64,000 nucleotides of DNA, taken from NCBI RefSeq assembly GCF_008710095.1, contig NZ_VYKJ01000004.1:124001-188000 (forward strand). Direction: 5' to 3'. This stretch comes from Affinibrenneria salicis (GTDB lineage Bacteria > Pseudomonadota > Gammaproteobacteria > Enterobacterales > Enterobacteriaceae). The notes below the pieces were generated by a model. That model worked only from the letters and a program-made list of their open reading frames with translations. It had not been told where the DNA came from and searched no databases. Made by a program: the position numbers and the translations under genes. Positions 8,823 to 16,757 of this stretch are shown in pieces. Each line of letters opens with the position of its first letter. Within the stretch, counting starts at the first letter, position 1.

Positions 8823-10082
8823 TCAGGCTAAACCGATAAAAAATCCCGCTATGGTGGCGCTCATCAGGTTCGATAAGGTGGCGGCGGCCAGCGCTCTGAC
8901 GCCGAGCTGCGATATTTCGCCCGCCCGTTCAGGCGCGATCGCGGCGAAGGCGCCGACCACCACGCCGATGGAGCCAATATTGGCGAAGCCGCACAGCGCA
9001 AAAGAGATCACGGCTACGGTTTTCGCCGTCAGTTCGCCGCCGCCGTCCTGCAAATAGGGGGAGAAATTCAGATAGGCGACAAATTCGTTGATCGCCAGCT
9101 TCTGCCCAATCAGGCTGCCCGCCAGCGAGGCCTCGTTCCAGTCAACCCCCATCAGATACGCCAGCGGCGAGAACAGGTAGCCGAGAATGCTCTCCAGCGA
9201 GAGATGCGTCAGACCGAACAGGCCGCCCAGCGCGCCCAGAATACCGTTCAACATGGCGAGAATGGCGACGAACGCCATCACCACCGTGGCTACGCCGGCG
9301 GCGATTTTTAACCCGGTCATCGCGCCGCCGGCCGCCGCTTCGATAATGCTTTTGGCCGGCCGTTCAGAAAACGAGAGCTGGTCGAAATCGACGGCTGAGG
9401 CTTCGGTCGCCGGGCTGAGCAAGCGGGCAAACAGGATGCCGCCGGGAATCGCCATCAGCGAGGCGGCCAGCAGATAGTCGACCGGCACGCCCATACCGGC
9501 GTAGCCGACCAGCATGGAGCCGGCGATAGACGCCATGCCGCTGCAGATGGCGGTAAACAGTTCATTGCGGTTGAGACGGCCTAAAAACGGTTTGATAATG
9601 GCGGGGATTTCATTTTGACCGAGGAAAATAGTGGTCACCGCGACAAAGGATTCGATCTTGCTGATATTAAGCAGTTTCTGTAACGAGCTGCCGATGATTC
9701 TAATCAGGAACCCCATTACGCCGATATAGTACAGCATGGAGATCAGCGCGGTAATAAAAATAATGGCCGGCAGAACCCGGAAAGCGAAAATAAATCCGGC
9801 GCCGTCAAACACGCTATCCATTTTAGGGCTGACCAGCGCGCCGAAAATAAAGGCGCTGCCGGCGTCGCTGAATGACATAACCTTGTGTATGCCCATCGCC
9901 ATTTTTTCCATCAGCCATTTTCCCGGCGGGAAATAGAGCATGATGCCGGCCAGCGCAATCTGCAGCAGCAATGCGGCGCCAACGGTTCGGAGGCTAATTT
10001 GTTTTTTATTGACCGAAAGGATAAAACCTATCGCCAGCAAGACGAGAACGCCGATCGCGCTTCTTAATAAATCCATCATCAT
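8823..10082 (-). CDS. psuT: Pseudouridine/nucleoside transporter PsuT (NupC/CNT family)
   Basis: 419 aa concentrative nucleoside transporter with about 8-10 membrane segments. Family signatures include GQNEIPAIIKPFLGRLNRNELFT-like and AIPGGILFARL. It is the third gene of psuK-psuG-psuT in the same order as E. coli yeiC-yeiN-yeiM. A 73-bp gap after psuG holds a plausible ribosome site (AAGGGTCATG). It probably imports pseudouridine for the two enzymes encoded upstream. The substrate is inferred from the operon. Confidence 0.88.
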   Translation of the reverse strand: MMMDLLRSAIGVLVLLAIGFILSVNKKQISLRTVGAALLLQIALAGIMLYFPPGKWLMEKMAMGIHKVMSFSDAGSAFIFGALVSPKMDSVFDGAGFIFAFRVLPAIIFITALISMLYYIGVMGFLIRIIGSSLQKLLNISKIESFVAVTTIFLGQNEIPAIIKPFLGRLNRNELFTAICSGMASIAGSMLVGYAGMGVPVDYLLAASLMAIPGGILFARLLSPATEASAVDFDQLSFSERPAKSIIEAAAGGAMTGLKIAAGVATVVMAFVAILAMLNGILGALGGLFGLTHLSLESILGYLFSPLAYLMGVDWNEASLAGSLIGQKLAINEFVAYLNFSPYLQDGGGELTAKTVAVISFALCGFANIGSIGVVVGAFAAIAPERAGEISQLGVRALAAATLSNLMSATIAGFFIGLA

Positions 10083-10155
10083 GACCCTTTATCAATCATA
10101 ATCCGCCTTGTCCGGCAGGTTTTATGGATTAACGATCCACACCGCTTTGATGTTT

Positions 10156-11103
10156 TTAGCCTGCGTGCGGCACTAACGCCTGATATTCTCTGGCGATGCC
10201 CGCGGCTAAAATGGCGTTATTGAAAACCAGTTCGATATTGGATTTCAGACTGTCGCCGCCCGTCAGCTCGGCGACGCGCGCCAGCAGGAACGGTGTGCTT
10301 TCTTTACCCACGATGCCCTGCCGATCCGCTTCGGCGATCGCCTGATCGATCGCCGCGTTGATGGCGTCTTCCGGCATAGCGCTGGACGACGGGATCGGGT
10401 TCGCCACCACCAAACCGCCGTTGAGACCGATTTGCCATTTAACCCACATCGCTTTAGCGATCTCTTGCGGCGAGTCGAGCTGAATGCTGACTCCGAACGG
10501 GCTGGTACGGCAGAAGAAGGCAGGCAGCGTGCGGGTTTGATAACCGATCAGCGGAACGCCCTGGGTTTCCAGATATTCGGTGGTCAGCCCTAAATCCAGA
10601 ATGGATTTTGCGCCGGCGCACACCACGGCTACATTGGTATGGGCCAGCTCCTGCAGATCGGCGGAGATATCGAAGGTTTTCTCCGCGCCGCGGTGCACGC
10701 CGCCGATACCGCCGGTGGCGAACACCTTAATGCCGGCCAGCGCGGCGATAATCATGGTTGAGGCGACGGTCGTCGCGCCGTGTTTACCGGCCGCGATGAC
10801 AAACGGCAGATCGCGGCGGCTGACTTTGGTCACGTTATGGCCTTCGCGCCCGAGCAGCTCGATCTCTTCTCTGCTTAGCCCAACCTTCATCCTGCCGTGA
10901 ATCACCGCGATGGTGGCGGGGATCGCCCGCTGACTTCTTATGGTTTCCTCGACGTCAATCGCGGTCCTGGCGTTTTGTGGAAAGGGCATGCCGTGAGAAA
11001 TGATGGTGGATTCCAGCGCCACCACGGGGTCTCCGTGCGCGAGGGCGCGGCTGATTTCGGGAGAAATATCGAGAAATTCACGGGAAATAGGGGCTTCAGA
11101 CAT
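10156..11103 (-). CDS. psuG: Pseudouridine-5'-phosphate glycosidase PsuG
   Basis: 315 aa, full length. It reversibly cleaves the C-C glycosidic bond of pseudouridine 5'-phosphate to uracil and ribose 5-phosphate. Family blocks are clear: VALESTIISHGMPFPQNARTA-like N-terminus, GRMKVGLSREEIELLG, VFATGGIGGVHRGAEKTFDIS, and GLVVANPIPSSSAMP. It overlaps the psuK 3' end by 8 bp, so translation is coupled. The enzyme uses a metal ion and a catalytic lysine in this family. Confidence 0.95.
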   Translation of the reverse strand: MSEAPISREFLDISPEISRALAHGDPVVALESTIISHGMPFPQNARTAIDVEETIRSQRAIPATIAVIHGRMKVGLSREEIELLGREGHNVTKVSRRDLPFVIAAGKHGATTVASTMIIAALAGIKVFATGGIGGVHRGAEKTFDISADLQELAHTNVAVVCAGAKSILDLGLTTEYLETQGVPLIGYQTRTLPAFFCRTSPFGVSIQLDSPQEIAKAMWVKWQIGLNGGLVVANPIPSSSAMPEDAINAAIDQAIAEADRQGIVGKESTPFLLARVAELTGGDSLKSNIELVFNNAILAAGIAREYQALVPHAG

Positions 11104-12031
11104 GGTCGGACTCCAGTAAAGCGTTCACATTGCTAAAAGATAATTCGGGGCTGTTGGTAAATTCCGAGGATAGGGTCAGCGCGGAACAGGCCTGCGCGAA
11201 ACGTACGCTGGCGGCCAGCGGCAGCCGATCCAGCCAGCAGGACGCCAGGCCCGCCATCATGGCATCGCCGGCGCCGGTGACGTTGATTACCGTTGTTTGC
11301 ACCGGCGGCGACCAGCCCGCCGCGCCATTGCGCTCGCTGTAATACACCCCCTCGGCGCCCATGCTCAATATCACGCGTTTCACCGCTTGCCGGTGGAACC
11401 AGGCGGCCGCCCGCTCCGCGTCTTGCCGGCTGACGATAGCGAGGCCGCTTAGCGTTTCCGCTTCGAGCCGGTTGGGTTTTAACGTGTGAATGGCGTGCAG
11501 CCAGTCCTGGATTTTTACCGACTTATGGGCCGATACCGGGTCGACGAAGATGGGCGTGTCGCCGGCGTGGCGGAATAGCCAGGCCAATGTCTCTTGCGAC
11601 AGGTTACAGTCGGCGATAATCAGGGCGGCGTTACGAATAAAGGGAAGCTGTTGCTGCAGCAGCGTCGGACTCAGTCTGTCGACAATTTGCATATCGTTGA
11701 TGGCGACCAGCATTTCGCCGTTTTCATCCAGCAGGGACAAATACGACGAAGTATGAGCATCATCGATAACCACGCATTTTTCGACGTTGACGCCGGCGGC
11801 CTGAGTGTGTTCCAGAATGGTTCTGCCGTAAAAATCATTGCCCGTTACGGAAAACAAGAAGGATTGCTTACCTAATAACGCCAGGTTTTGCGCGATATTT
11901 CGCGCTACGCCGCCGGGCGTGAACCTGATTTTCCCTGGGTTGGAATCGGCATAATTAAGGCAGGCTTCAGGATATCCGATAATATCCATATTTATCGAGC
12001 CAATGGTGACAATATAATGTTGTTCTAACAC
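11096..12031 (-). CDS. psuK: Pseudouridine kinase PsuK
   Basis: 311 aa from a GTG start preceded by GAGGTG. A PfkB-family kinase that phosphorylates pseudouridine to pseudouridine 5'-phosphate for PsuG. Conserved blocks include TIGSINMDIIGY, the sugar-binding FTPGGVARNIAQNLALLG, HTLKPNRLEAETLSG, and the intact catalytic VTGAGDAMMAGLASC (catalytic Asp in GAGD). Similarity to E. coli YeiC is strong over the full length. First gene of the psu operon; its promoter must lie in the repeat-containing gap upstream. Confidence 0.94.
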   Translation of the reverse strand: MLEQHYIVTIGSINMDIIGYPEACLNYADSNPGKIRFTPGGVARNIAQNLALLGKQSFLFSVTGNDFYGRTILEHTQAAGVNVEKCVVIDDAHTSSYLSLLDENGEMLVAINDMQIVDRLSPTLLQQQLPFIRNAALIIADCNLSQETLAWLFRHAGDTPIFVDPVSAHKSVKIQDWLHAIHTLKPNRLEAETLSGLAIVSRQDAERAAAWFHRQAVKRVILSMGAEGVYYSERNGAAGWSPPVQTTVINVTGAGDAMMAGLASCWLDRLPLAASVRFAQACSALTLSSEFTNSPELSFSNVNALLESDHV

Positions 12032-12059
12032 AATGACACCTCGTGGGTAATTGTATTAT

Positions 12060-12195
12060 CCCGTCATACCTCAGGCCGCCGGCGTATTGTCTGCGCTCGA
12101 TTATTCGGCCCATGCACGGGTCATACCCCGGCGGGCCGGCGCTTTGCATTGTTCAAAACGATAACGCGCAGTCCTGCGACTCGAATTATTTAGGG
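12060..12195 (+). repeat. Dispersed intergenic repeat, short form
   Basis: Left end CCGTCATACCTCAGGCCGCC, right end GTTCAAAACGATAACGCG followed by CGAATTATTTAGG. The same two ends recur at several other gaps in this window, in both orientations. Confidence 0.7.
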
Positions 12196-12518
12196 TGTAA
12201 AGGCCATTTGTTTTATTACCACATGGCAAATACATGGCCCTCTGTTTAATAAGACAGATTTTATTATTATATAACTTAAACATATGACCAATATCGAACA
12301 CTTGTTTATATATAAAGGCCCGTGCTTATAAAGTAAACCCCTGATCAGGTCGATTATTGAGAAAGATGAGAGCAGTCACATTGCGGAATCAGGATGAGTA
12401 ACGGCTGGAATTAATTTAATACAATAATAATCAATAAGATAAATTATATTGGCGGGTATGAGGCGTAGAAGATATTCTTCTGCTCCACGTCTGAGGTATC
12501 ACAATATGATCTGTCTCT

Positions 12519-12605
12519 CCGTCATACTTCAGGCCGCAGGCGCGTTGTCTGCGTTCAGGCATTCGGCCCGGCAGGACGGCAGGGCGCCGACGTTCACGGC
12601 GTCGG
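12519..12605 (+). repeat. Dispersed intergenic repeat, left part only
   Basis: Begins CCGTCATACTTCAGGCCGCA and continues with GCGCGTTGTCTGCG. The right end is missing. It abuts the ygaP stop codon and may contribute to the 3' end of that transcript. Confidence 0.6.
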
Positions 12606-12614
12606 CGTCCGGCG

Positions 12615-13151
12615 TTACTTCGTTGTTTCCTGTGCTTTACGGTTCCACGGCATTTTCATCAGCACGCGCGCCAGACCGCAGAAACCGGAGACGCCGGCGA
12701 AAATCAGGCCTGCGCCGACAAACCCCGACAGAATATGAAACCAGGGCGAGATCGTCAGGCCCAGAAGGAAGCCCAGCACCACGATGCCGCCGGCCGCGAT
12801 CTGCACCTGGCGATTCAGCTCCAGCGGCCGATCGCGGTCGATAACCGTGGGCAGGCCGGCCTGCTTCCAGCCCTCCAGTCCGTCGGTCAGAATATAGCTG
12901 TCGCACTGTAAATCCGCCGCCAGCGCATCGGCATGCATGCGGGTGCGTTGGCCGGAGCGGCAGTGGTAAATCACCGCGCGGCCGCCGTTAAGCTGCGGTT
13001 TACGGGCGGCAAGCTGCTCCAGCGGAATGTTTTGCGCCTGGGCGATATGCTCGCGGGCATAGTCGTCTGCCGCGCGGATATCGATCAGCAGGGCGCCAGC
13101 GTTGAGTTTCTCCAGCGCGACGCGCGGCGGAATGTTCGTGATGGACATCAT
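12615..13151 (-). CDS. ygaP: Membrane-anchored rhodanese YgaP
   Basis: 178 aa. An N-terminal rhodanese domain (about residues 5-105) carries active-site Cys64 in IYHCRSGQRT and the LIDIRAADDYAREHI block. A C-terminal DUF2892 hairpin of two membrane helices follows (IAAGGIVVLGFLLGLTI and a second near residue 140). This matches E. coli YgaP, an inner-membrane sulfurtransferase that handles persulfide sulfur. It sits 16 bp downstream of ygaV on the same strand, as in E. coli, so it should be controlled by that sulfide/redox sensor. Confidence 0.93.
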   Translation of the reverse strand: MMSITNIPPRVALEKLNAGALLIDIRAADDYAREHIAQAQNIPLEQLAARKPQLNGGRAVIYHCRSGQRTRMHADALAADLQCDSYILTDGLEGWKQAGLPTVIDRDRPLELNRQVQIAAGGIVVLGFLLGLTISPWFHILSGFVGAGLIFAGVSGFCGLARVLMKMPWNRKAQETTK

Positions 13152-13167
13152 GGTCTTCTCCGGCGAA

Positions 13168-13473
13168 TCAGGAACAGAAAATGTTTTTGAGTGTGGCGAT
13201 CACCTTTTCCACATCCGGGTTTTCGATGCTGTAGTACAGCGTTTGCGCTTCACGTCGGTAAGTAACCAGCCCTTCCTCGCGCATCTTCGCCAGGTGTTGA
13301 GACAGTGCGGACTGGCTCAGGTCAACCTGTTCAAGCAGCATGCCGACCGATAGCTCGCCGTATTCGATAAGCAGACACAGCACCAGCAGTCGATGTTCAT
13401 TGCCTATGGCGCGCAGCAGGGCCGCCGCCCTGGCGGCGTTTTGCTGCAAAAATTGTCGGTCTTTCTCTTGCAA
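13168..13473 (-). CDS. ygaV: ArsR-family sulfide/redox-responsive repressor YgaV
   Basis: 101 aa winged-helix ArsR protein. The recognition helix region is LSQSALSQHLAKMREEGLV. Two cysteines, Cys33 (LVLCLL) and Cys100 (IFCS), match the pair that forms a disulfide or polysulfide bridge in YgaV/BigR-type sensors, rather than a metal site. It heads the ygaVP operon and probably represses it in the absence of reactive sulfur. An operator-like TTAG-N6-CTAA lies about 34 bp upstream, next to a minisatellite. Confidence 0.92.
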   Translation of the reverse strand: MQEKDRQFLQQNAARAAALLRAIGNEHRLLVLCLLIEYGELSVGMLLEQVDLSQSALSQHLAKMREEGLVTYRREAQTLYYSIENPDVEKVIATLKNIFCS

Positions 13474-13504
13474 CGGTGAATGAACCTTATAACAGAGGTT
13501 TCTA

Positions 13505-13523
13505 ATTTAGATAATGCTAATGT
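13505..13523. promoter_or_regulatory. Candidate YgaV operator
   Basis: TAATTTAGATAATGCTAATG contains the inverted half-sites TTAG (13507-13510) and CTAA (13517-13520). It resembles the TTAGATAAT-type boxes bound by BigR/YgaV repressors and sits just upstream of ygaV, consistent with autoregulation. Not tested. Confidence 0.45.
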
Positions 13524-13548
13524 AATACTGGCAGAGATGCAAAATAGT

Positions 13549-13629
13549 CTGCTCATTCTGCTCATTCTGCTCATTCTGCTCATTCTGCTCATTCTGCTCA
13601 TTCTGCTCATTCTGCTCATTCTGCTCATT
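13549..13629. repeat. Minisatellite: nine perfect copies of CTGCTCATT
   Basis: Nine uninterrupted 9-bp units (81 bp) lie 76 bp upstream of the ygaV start and about 26 bp beyond its putative operator. Frames across it encode trivial (RMS)n, (NEQ)n or (LIL)n peptides, which are artefacts of the repeat. Copy number is likely to vary between strains by slippage. Confidence 0.95.
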
Positions 13630-13684
13630 CTGCCCTGCGATCCTGTCGGCATTGTCCGCCCGCCATGCCGATGCACCCGGCCTG

Positions 13685-13805
13685 ATAACCAACGTTGTCA
13701 GCAATCTGACGTTCATTAATGAGCCCTGCTGGTGAAGAACCTGCGCGTTGCGTCGTTCAAACCGATAACGTTTGATCCTGTAAGCAGAATTATTCAGGAG
13801 ACATG
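13685..13805 (+). repeat. Dispersed intergenic repeat, right part
   Basis: Contains GACGTTCATTAATGAGCC, then CGTTGCGTCGTTCAAACCGATAACG and GAATTATTCAGG, which match the right end of the repeat family. No left end is visible. Confidence 0.5.
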
Positions 13806-13914
13806 ACGGATAATTAATTTATTCGGCCGATTGAACCGGGTTCTCATCGCCGGGCGTGAGTGCTATAGTTGTGACAATTTATTATCATGTGATTTACATC
13901 GGTGTCATATATAT

Positions 13915-14205
13915 ATCCAAAATAATTCAAATGCAGGCAGGCGGTGACACCGCGGTATATTCGTCGGCAACGAATTCTCCAGCTAATGGCTGACCTTCGC
14001 TGAGAGACAGGATTCCCTCATTAATCTGCCAGCCGATTACCGCAGTAAGTGATCGGGGAAACGATAAATCCACCGGTAGCGGATTTGAACGCCGCTGGCG
14101 TGGCCCTGCGGGGGCGAACCCTATGGAGGGGGCAAGTAACAAAACCAGCGCGCCAGCAGTCCGAAGTATGTAAGGGGATATCCTAAATAATTCGGGGGCC
14201 GGCGC
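13915..14205 (-). repeat. Dispersed hairpin-rich repeat, full long form (inverted)
   Basis: Read on the minus strand it starts near 14197 with CTTACATACTTCGGACTGC and ends near 13918 with GAATTATTTTGGATAT. Internally it shares GGGTTCGC, GCCAGCGGCGTTCAAATC, AATGAGGGAATCCTGTCTCT and GAATTCGTTGCCGACGAA with the copy at the window's right edge. Several short palindromes are present, for example TTCGT/ACGAA at 13960-13974. The end of another copy (GAATTATTTAGG) abuts its left edge, giving a tandem junction. Confidence 0.7.
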
Positions 14206-14394
14206 CCGGTCAGCCTGCCGGCGTATTGAAAGATGAAGGGAAGAAAGGGAAGAAATAGAGCGGCAGGATAACGACGCCGGTCATCGTAATGACCGTGCGC
14301 CGTCTGATTATTCCGGTTCGCCGCAGGCGAGAACAGGAAATCAACCATATACTTTTTATGTGTTACTAATTTAATAGTATGGTGCAAATGACGG

Positions 14395-16635
14395 ATGAAT
14401 AGTTTCTCTCAGTCTTTAGTGCATAAGCAACGCAGCAGACGTTTGGGTTCCAGCTTTCGACCCTTTTCAACGAAAAATAAATTTCCGGTTATTTTTTTGA
14501 CGCCGCTATTTTTATTCTCGCCGGTTGCATTCAGCGTGGCTCAGTCGAGCGACGGAGCCACGTTAACGCAAGCGCCGGGGGATGACTCGACGTTAATTAT
14601 CGTCAGGCAGCACAGCGGCCTGTCCGAACTGGATACGCCCGCCGCGGTCAGCGTGGTGAACGGGGACGATTTGCGCGACGCGGCGCCGCAGATCAACCTG
14701 TCGGAAAAACTGTCCGGCGTGCCGGGGCTGCAGATCCAGAACCGGCAGAACTATGCGCAGGACCTGCAGCTGTCGGTACGCGGTTTTGGCAGCCGCTCAA
14801 TGTATGGCGTGCGGGGCGTGCGCATCTATGTGGACGGCATCCCGTCGAGCATGCCGGATGGTCAGGGACAGACATCGAATATCGATCTCAATTCGGTGGA
14901 TAAGGTTGAGGTGCTGCGCGGTCCTTATTCCGCGCTGTATGGCAATGCGTCCGGCGGCGTGGTCAATGTCGAAACTGAAAGCGGCAGCCAGCCGACCACC
15001 ATTGAGGCCGGCACTTACTACGGCAGCTACGGCACCTGGCGCAACAGCATCAAGGCGACGGGCGCCACCGGCGACGGAAGTCAGGCGGGCGACGTCGACT
15101 ATGCGGTATCGGCTTCGCGCTTCACCACCCATGGCTTTCGCGATCGCAGCGCCACCCAGAAAAATCTGGGCAACGCCCGGCTGGGCATCCGGCTGGACGA
15201 TGTCAGCACCCTGACCCTGTTGTTCAACAGCGTTTCGATCGATGCGGACGATCCGGGCGGTCTGACCGAATCAGAATGGCGCGCCAATCCGCGTCAGTCG
15301 CCGCGCGCCGGGCAGTACAACACCCGTAAAACCATCGACCAGACTCAGGCCGGCTTGCGCTATCAGCGGCAGATGAGCGAACACGATGAGCTGAGCATGA
15401 TGACGTGGTACGGCGAGCGCCGCACCACGCAATATCAGTCCATCCCGCGTTCGGCGCAACTGAGCGCGACGCATGCCGGCGGCGTGATCGATCTCGAGCG
15501 GCGCTATCAGGGGATAGATAGCCGCTGGACGCATCAGAATCAGCTGGGGTCGGTGCCGGTGACGCTGACCGGCGGGCTGGATTATGAAACGCTGACGGAG
15601 CGGCGGCGAGGCTATGAGAATTTTATTCTGCAGGGCAGCGATATCGCCTACGGCGAGAAGGGCGCGCTGCGCCGCAATGAGAAAAACCGCATGTGGAACC
15701 TGGACCCGTATCTGCAGACCAACTGGCGGCTGACGCCCGACTGGACGCTGGATGCGGGCGTGCGCTACAGCACGGTCAGCTTTGACTCCAGCGACCGCTA
15801 CATTACCGGCGGCAACGGCGATGACAGCGGCAGCACGCGCTACCATCAGTGGCTGCCGATGGGCTCGCTCAGCTATGCGCTCAACGCCGGCTGGAATGTC
15901 TACCTGTCGGCCGGCCGCGGCTTTGAAACGCCCACCATCAACGAACTTTCCTACCGGCCGGACGGTCAGGCCGGGTTAAATATGGGGCTGAAACCCTCGA
16001 CCAGCGATACCGTCGAGCTGGGCAGTAAAATGCGCGTCGGCAACGGTCTGATCACCGCCGCGCTGTTCCAGACCAATACCGATAATGAACTGGTGGTCGC
16101 GGAAAGCAGCGGTGGACGCACCAGCTATGCGAACGCAGGTAAAACCCGGCGGCGCGGCGTTGAACTGTCGCTAGATCAGCAGTTCGCCCAGGACTGGCGG
16201 CTGAAAATGGCCTGGACGCTGCTCGACGCCACCTACCGCAGCGACAGCTGCGGCACGAGCAACTGCCCGGCGGATGAAGTGGTGCCGGCCGGCAATCGAC
16301 TGCCGGGCATCGCCCGCAATATGGGCTACCTGTCCCTGGGCTGGGAGCCGGAAGAGGGCTGGTATGCCGGCGCCGATCTTCGCTATATGAGCGATATTCA
16401 GGCCAACGACGAAAATACCGTTCAGGCGCCCTCCTATACGGTAGCCGGGCTGAATGTGGGCTACCGCCTCAACTGGAATAACTGGGCGCTGGACCTGTTC
16501 AGCCGGGTGGACAACCTGTTCGATCGGCGCTACGTCGGTTCGGTTATCGTCAATGAGGGCAACGGCCGTTATTTCGAGCCGGCGCCGGGGCGTAACTGGG
16601 GCGGCGGGGCGACGCTGTCTTATCGTTTTGAGTAA
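14395..16635 (+). CDS. pqqU: TonB-dependent outer-membrane PQQ receptor PqqU (YncD)
   Basis: 746 aa. N-terminal signal peptide (hydrophobic core about residues 30-48, ending SVAQS), a plug domain (LDTPAAVSVVNGDDL, ISQ-like NRQNYAQDLQLSVRGFGSRS, LRGPYSALYGNASGG) and a 22-stranded beta-barrel ending in an aromatic (YRFE). Similarity to E. coli YncD is continuous over the full length. YncD was renamed PqqU after being shown to import pyrroloquinoline quinone. Here it is followed after 122 bp by gcd, whose enzyme needs PQQ, so the sequence match and the context agree. The N-terminal leader is some 40 residues longer than in E. coli. Confidence 0.92.
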   Translation: MNSFSQSLVHKQRSRRLGSSFRPFSTKNKFPVIFLTPLFLFSPVAFSVAQSSDGATLTQAPGDDSTLIIVRQHSGLSELDTPAAVSVVNGDDLRDAAPQINLSEKLSGVPGLQIQNRQNYAQDLQLSVRGFGSRSMYGVRGVRIYVDGIPSSMPDGQGQTSNIDLNSVDKVEVLRGPYSALYGNASGGVVNVETESGSQPTTIEAGTYYGSYGTWRNSIKATGATGDGSQAGDVDYAVSASRFTTHGFRDRSATQKNLGNARLGIRLDDVSTLTLLFNSVSIDADDPGGLTESEWRANPRQSPRAGQYNTRKTIDQTQAGLRYQRQMSEHDELSMMTWYGERRTTQYQSIPRSAQLSATHAGGVIDLERRYQGIDSRWTHQNQLGSVPVTLTGGLDYETLTERRRGYENFILQGSDIAYGEKGALRRNEKNRMWNLDPYLQTNWRLTPDWTLDAGVRYSTVSFDSSDRYITGGNGDDSGSTRYHQWLPMGSLSYALNAGWNVYLSAGRGFETPTINELSYRPDGQAGLNMGLKPSTSDTVELGSKMRVGNGLITAALFQTNTDNELVVAESSGGRTSYANAGKTRRRGVELSLDQQFAQDWRLKMAWTLLDATYRSDSCGTSNCPADEVVPAGNRLPGIARNMGYLSLGWEPEEGWYAGADLRYMSDIQANDENTVQAPSYTVAGLNVGYRLNWNNWALDLFSRVDNLFDRRYVGSVIVNEGNGRYFEPAPGRNWGGGATLSYRFE

Positions 16636-16757
16636 GGCGCTCGCCGGCCGCAGGACAACGCCGTAGCGCGTTAGCCGGCGGCCGGTCGGCGTTTGGGGCC
16701 GGCAGGGCAGTGATGGGAACGCCGCGGCAGATAAATACATTTTGGGGAGAAGGCAGC

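Larger units (their letters stand above)
12032..12614. other. 583-bp intergenic region between psuK and ygaP
   Basis: No gene is supported. It contains two copies of the dispersed repeat (12060-12195 and 12519-about 12605), with AT-rich DNA between them (12200-12480). That stretch probably holds the psuK promoter, although I cannot assign clear -10/-35 boxes. Confidence 0.6.

Noticed and set aside
13549..13629. Possible CRISPR array
   Set aside because: Units are 9 bp and contiguous with no spacers. No cas gene or spaced repeat array was seen anywhere in the window.
13404..13719. ORFs on both strands through the CTGCTCATT array
   Set aside because: A 9-bp unit without stops is open in several frames; flanking codons show no conservation or ribosome site.
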